This document shows, in pieces, positions 60,925 to 64,000 of a stretch of DNA of 64,000 nucleotides. Source of the stretch: Patagioenas fasciata (Eukaryota; Chordata; Aves; Columbiformes; Columbidae); the NCBI RefSeq assembly GCF_037038585.1, contig NC_092520.1, positions 17,429,001-17,493,000 of the forward strand, in the 5' to 3' direction. Every line of letters starts with the position of its first letter. Position 1 is the first letter of the stretch. Both the position numbers and the translations under genes were made by a program. The notes beneath the pieces are model-generated. The model was not told the DNA's origin and did no database searches. It saw only the letters and a list, made by a program, of their open reading frames with translations.

Positions 60925-61510
60925 GCTGCTTCTGGAGCTAATAATGGTAGGAATGGTATGCAGAAAAGACACAGGTTTGTACTTATTGCTGTGGCAGCCA
61001 AGGTTGCTGATACATTTTATACGTCCCATAAGTGAGAGGGGTGTACTTGCAGAGAGGGCCAGACAGAACAGGTAACCAAAACTGACCAACTAGGTCATGC
61101 CATCCGTGCCATACACCCTATAAAAGTGGGAAGTTGTGAAGGTCTCATGCTCTTCATCCATGGCTGGCATCTCAAGTGGACCTTGCCTGTCCTGCCTGTG
61201 ATCCTAGGCCTGGCTCCAGGCTGCGCATCCCTGAATCCAATTCCAGTCTGTTGATGATTACAGCCCAAGATTTCGGGGTGCTCACTCTGCAGCCTCTGGC
61301 ATGACAGCAACTCCGCTGCTTGGAAATTCAGTGTTGGTTTTGTATATTTTGTATTATTTTCTCTCATTATTAGTATTATTAGCAAAGCATTTTTAACTTT
61401 CCAACTTTTACGTCTCTCTCCCTTTTCCTCCTATTCCTAAGTGGGATGGTGGGGGGGTTAACAGAGAATGTCTGCCAGAGTTTATTGTCACCCTGCAATA
61501 AACGATGACA
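60925..61510 (+). mobile_element. ERV LTR with hairpin-embedded AATAAA
   Basis: I recognise a dispersed avian LTR family from 'gaacaggtaaccaaaactga', TATAAAA at 61119-61125, 'ccatggctggcatctcaagt', 'gatcctaggcctggctcc', 'aagatttcggggtgctcact' and 'gagtttattgtcaccctgca', ending 'aataaacgatgaca'. The AATAAA (61497-61502) lies in the 3' arm of a perfect 8-bp inverted repeat, GTTTATTG (61480-61487) and CAATAAAC (61496-61503). The 5' boundary is estimated from a TG near 60925 and no target duplication is evident. There is no internal ERV region, so it is probably a solo LTR. Frames on either strand here are not genes. Confidence 0.7.
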
Positions 61511-62292
61511 AGGCCCCAAAAATTATGCTGAATTTCAAAATTTTGGCCCAAATATAACAGGTATAAAGAGCTAAAAGCAACAGAATAACGAATGCACCTT
61601 GTAAGTGTTGCCAGAGTTTAAAATCTGCAGGAGTTATTTCTCTGCAGCCTCACGATTGGACTGTAGAAAAAGCAAGTCAGAGGCTCAGTCATAGATCATG
61701 CAGAGCTCTTTGCCAGCATCAGAGGAGCAAAGATGGATTGAGGTTAAAAAATCCCATAGAAAAGGTTTAACTTAGCTTTTTCACAGTGCAGAATTGTGTT
61801 TTACCATGTGGTGCTTCGTCTGGTGCAAGGTGCAGTAAGACAAGACAGATTGAACCAGTCTAATAGCTTGCTGCCTCCAAAAGGCCACTCCTCTAAGCCA
61901 GTTCTGGTGGTCACCCTGACCCTCAATAAGCAAATTCCATCCCCTAATCCAGTAGAAAAGTGAAACAAAGAGACTTCTACTGGATTGGTGAGTTGCATTT
62001 TCTCACTGAGGAACACATGAGCAAAACTGCCCTGATACTCCCAGGGAATGAGTATATAGATGGAGCAGGGATGGATGGGGTGGGTGGGAAAGAGACATCT
62101 TCCTTCTCTTATCTGAGGACTGTCACGTCAGTTCACCAATCCCACCAGGGTGCTCTTTCAAAGGATGCTGAGAAACCATGAGTGTGTGTGAAGGATACAG
62201 TTTCACAGTCAGTCATATCTCTGGACTCACATATCAATGACAAATCTTGGCAGAAATGTAGCATTGCAAGTTCCTGTTCAGATAAATTAATT
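61511..62292. other. non-genic DNA
   Basis: About 780 bp with no recognised gene or repeat between the LTR and the pentanucleotide arrays. Confidence 0.45.
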
Positions 62293-62338
62293 AGCATAGC
62301 ATAGCATAGCATAGCATAGCATAGCATAGCATAGCATA
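62293..62338. repeat. (AGCAT)n pentanucleotide array, about 9 units
   Basis: Perfect AGCAT units for about 46 bp. They abut directly, and in register, on an AGAAT array that differs by one base per unit. Confidence 0.97.
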
Positions 62339-62428
62339 AGAATAGAATAGAATAGAATAGAATAGAATAGAATAGAATAGAATAGAATAGAATAGAATAG
62401 AATAGAATAGAATAGAATAGAATAGAAT
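62339..62428. repeat. (AGAAT)n pentanucleotide array, about 18 units
   Basis: Perfect AGAAT units for about 90 bp following the AGCAT array. Tyr-Ser-Ile-Leu-Phe and Tyr-Ala-Met-Leu-Cys repeat frames on the minus strand are artefacts of the two arrays. Confidence 0.97.
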
Positions 62429-62429
62429 T

Positions 62430-64000
62430 ACCCACCATGGATGGAATACAACAATAGCATAAATCAGATGAGATATAGTAATTATCTTGACCCCTAAACT
62501 AACTTTTTCAAAATCATTAAAGATATGACCCCAGTTAAAATAGCACAATGTACAGAATAGTGAAAATAAACAGAAAAATAAACAAAATAAAACAAAGCAA
62601 AACAATTATGGCAAGTTTCATTTCAGCATCAATGGTATTTTTCACCTCCTTGGCAAGTTTTCTTCCTTTTTACACAAAAGGTACAGGCTCAGAACCACCA
62701 AAAACAGAGAAATGTTGCCCAGTAAGTTGTTGTGAGGACTGTAACATGCTTTTCCATACTCTGAATAGTACCTGATGGGTACAGCTGTCTCTGGGATACA
62801 TGCAGCCCAGCTGCAACACTGAAGAGAGAACATGTGGTAACCAGCACTATCCCAGGAAAATGTTTCTGGACCACAGAGTCATACAGGAGAACTGTTCACA
62901 GACCAAGTACAGTATACTCAAGACAGTGGTGACTAAGTCATTCAGTGACTGCTTCTCATGATTCCCTGAATTCAGCTGGTGCTGTCTTAATCCACAGAAT
63001 AAAACCAGAATAAAAGATTCAGACACAGAAATTTAGTATGTTCTGATGAACTTTGGGCCAGAGGCTCTGTAAGGTTAAGTTCAAGAGCACCATTTCTAGA
63101 GAACAGTGAACCAATTCAGGGTAAAAATGAATGAAAGACACATTGCAGGTGTAATGGTTTTGCTTTCTGGCTTATTTCATCCACCTTTCACTGCTTGCAG
63201 TGTTTAAATCACCAGTGGTACTGAAAGAGCTGTAGCCTGCTTCTGTGTTTTTGCTTGCATACTGGGGGTTAAACTGATCATCAGATTTGAAGGTCAAGAA
63301 AGAAAAGTTCCTCTGGGTCACACAGGGAGGGGTACTGCGGGCAAGGAGGGGCAGGTATTCTTTTTCTAAACTATCGTTTTAGCATAAGGCATGGCTCCAT
63401 CTTTAAAATCATCTGGGAATCTTTTCCTACTAAATTTCTTGTTATAGACAGAAGAGTGTTGGTACTCTTTGAGTCTCTTGCTTTCTTACAGTGTCACACA
63501 ATGATTTCTAATAGTTCACATGGCTTTTTGTCTGCAATGGGAAGTGCGCTGTAGCTGGCGGTGGTTGGGTGTCTGATGTCTGTGTCTGTAATGGTACCAC
63601 CAAAACAGGGGCACCCTTCACCTTTGTGTGCTCCTGTGTGCAGCTCCCATTACTCTCTCCAGATGACTTCCAATAGTGGCCAGATATTCTGCTGGCTTGC
63701 CACCATTTCAGTAGTCTTAACTGGTAAGAGTAGAAGCAACTACTGAGATGTCACAGCGTGGTTTTGAAGTCTCAGAGATTGCTGACAAGAGGTACCTGAT
63801 TCTTGGCAACTGAACGCTCGGTCCTTTCATCTCCCACATCTCTTATTAATTACTCTAAAAAGTCATTTTCACGGGAAACAGTTAGGCATGTACAGTTACC
63901 TAAAGGAGATGCAGTCTCTTTCGGAAATAGTATGACTGATTAAATGTATATTCTGATTCACCTCATTCAAAAGTGAACAATTAAATTAGGTCACATGAGC
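62430..64000. other. non-genic DNA
   Basis: No gene or transposon recognised to the end of the window. Frames are under 80 codons and featureless. Confidence 0.5.

Overview
The window reads as avian nuclear DNA: an AT-rich, gene-poor intergenic or large-intron stretch with no host protein-coding gene I can support. The argument for a bird is the density of CR1 non-LTR retrotransposon pieces, which are 5'-truncated and end in the characteristic ATTCTGTG/ATTCTATG-type octamer, together with several LTRs whose wording I recognise as dispersed avian endogenous retrovirus (ERV) families. I cannot name the species.

Layout. 1-4.3 kb: unique AT-rich DNA with small microsatellites. 4.3-6.0 kb: a CR1 copy with recognisable reverse-transcriptase motifs. 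7.6-10.1 kb: a CR1 scrap, a ~270-bp polypyrimidine tract ((CCCTT)n then (CTCCCT)n), a near-perfect 26-bp palindrome and a (CCTCT)n array. 11.5-12.9 kb: a minus-strand CR1 and a plus-strand CR1 tail. 16.06-19.08 kb: a graveyard of an LTR, an ERV 3' end with LTR, two CR1 tails and a broken ERV protease fragment. 22.8-26.0 kb: two CR1 copies in opposite orientation, the second split by a 333-bp solo LTR flanked by a 6-bp near-duplication. 28.8-30.4 kb: the best-preserved CR1 3' end, then another LTR. 32.0-33.4 kb: a locally GC-richer patch with a plausible minus-strand 3'-terminal exon. 33.4-49.8 kb: about 16 kb with almost no recognisable transposon. 49.8-55.4 kb: four CR1 remnants. 60.9-61.5 kb: an LTR with its AATAAA in a hairpin. 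62.3-62.4 kb: a composite pentanucleotide array. The rest is unremarkable.

There is no operon-like or pathway organisation. The coding content is decayed retroelement sequence: CR1 ORF2 reverse transcriptase/C-terminal segments and one ERV protease remnant. None looks autonomous. I found no tRNA, rRNA, CRISPR or convincing novel system. The points most worth a second look are the LTR-in-CR1 nest, the minus-strand exon candidate near 32.5-32.7 kb, the long AAGGG/AGGGAG-type purine tract and the out-of-order ERV pieces at 16.8-19.1 kb. Family assignments come from recognition by eye, not from a database search.
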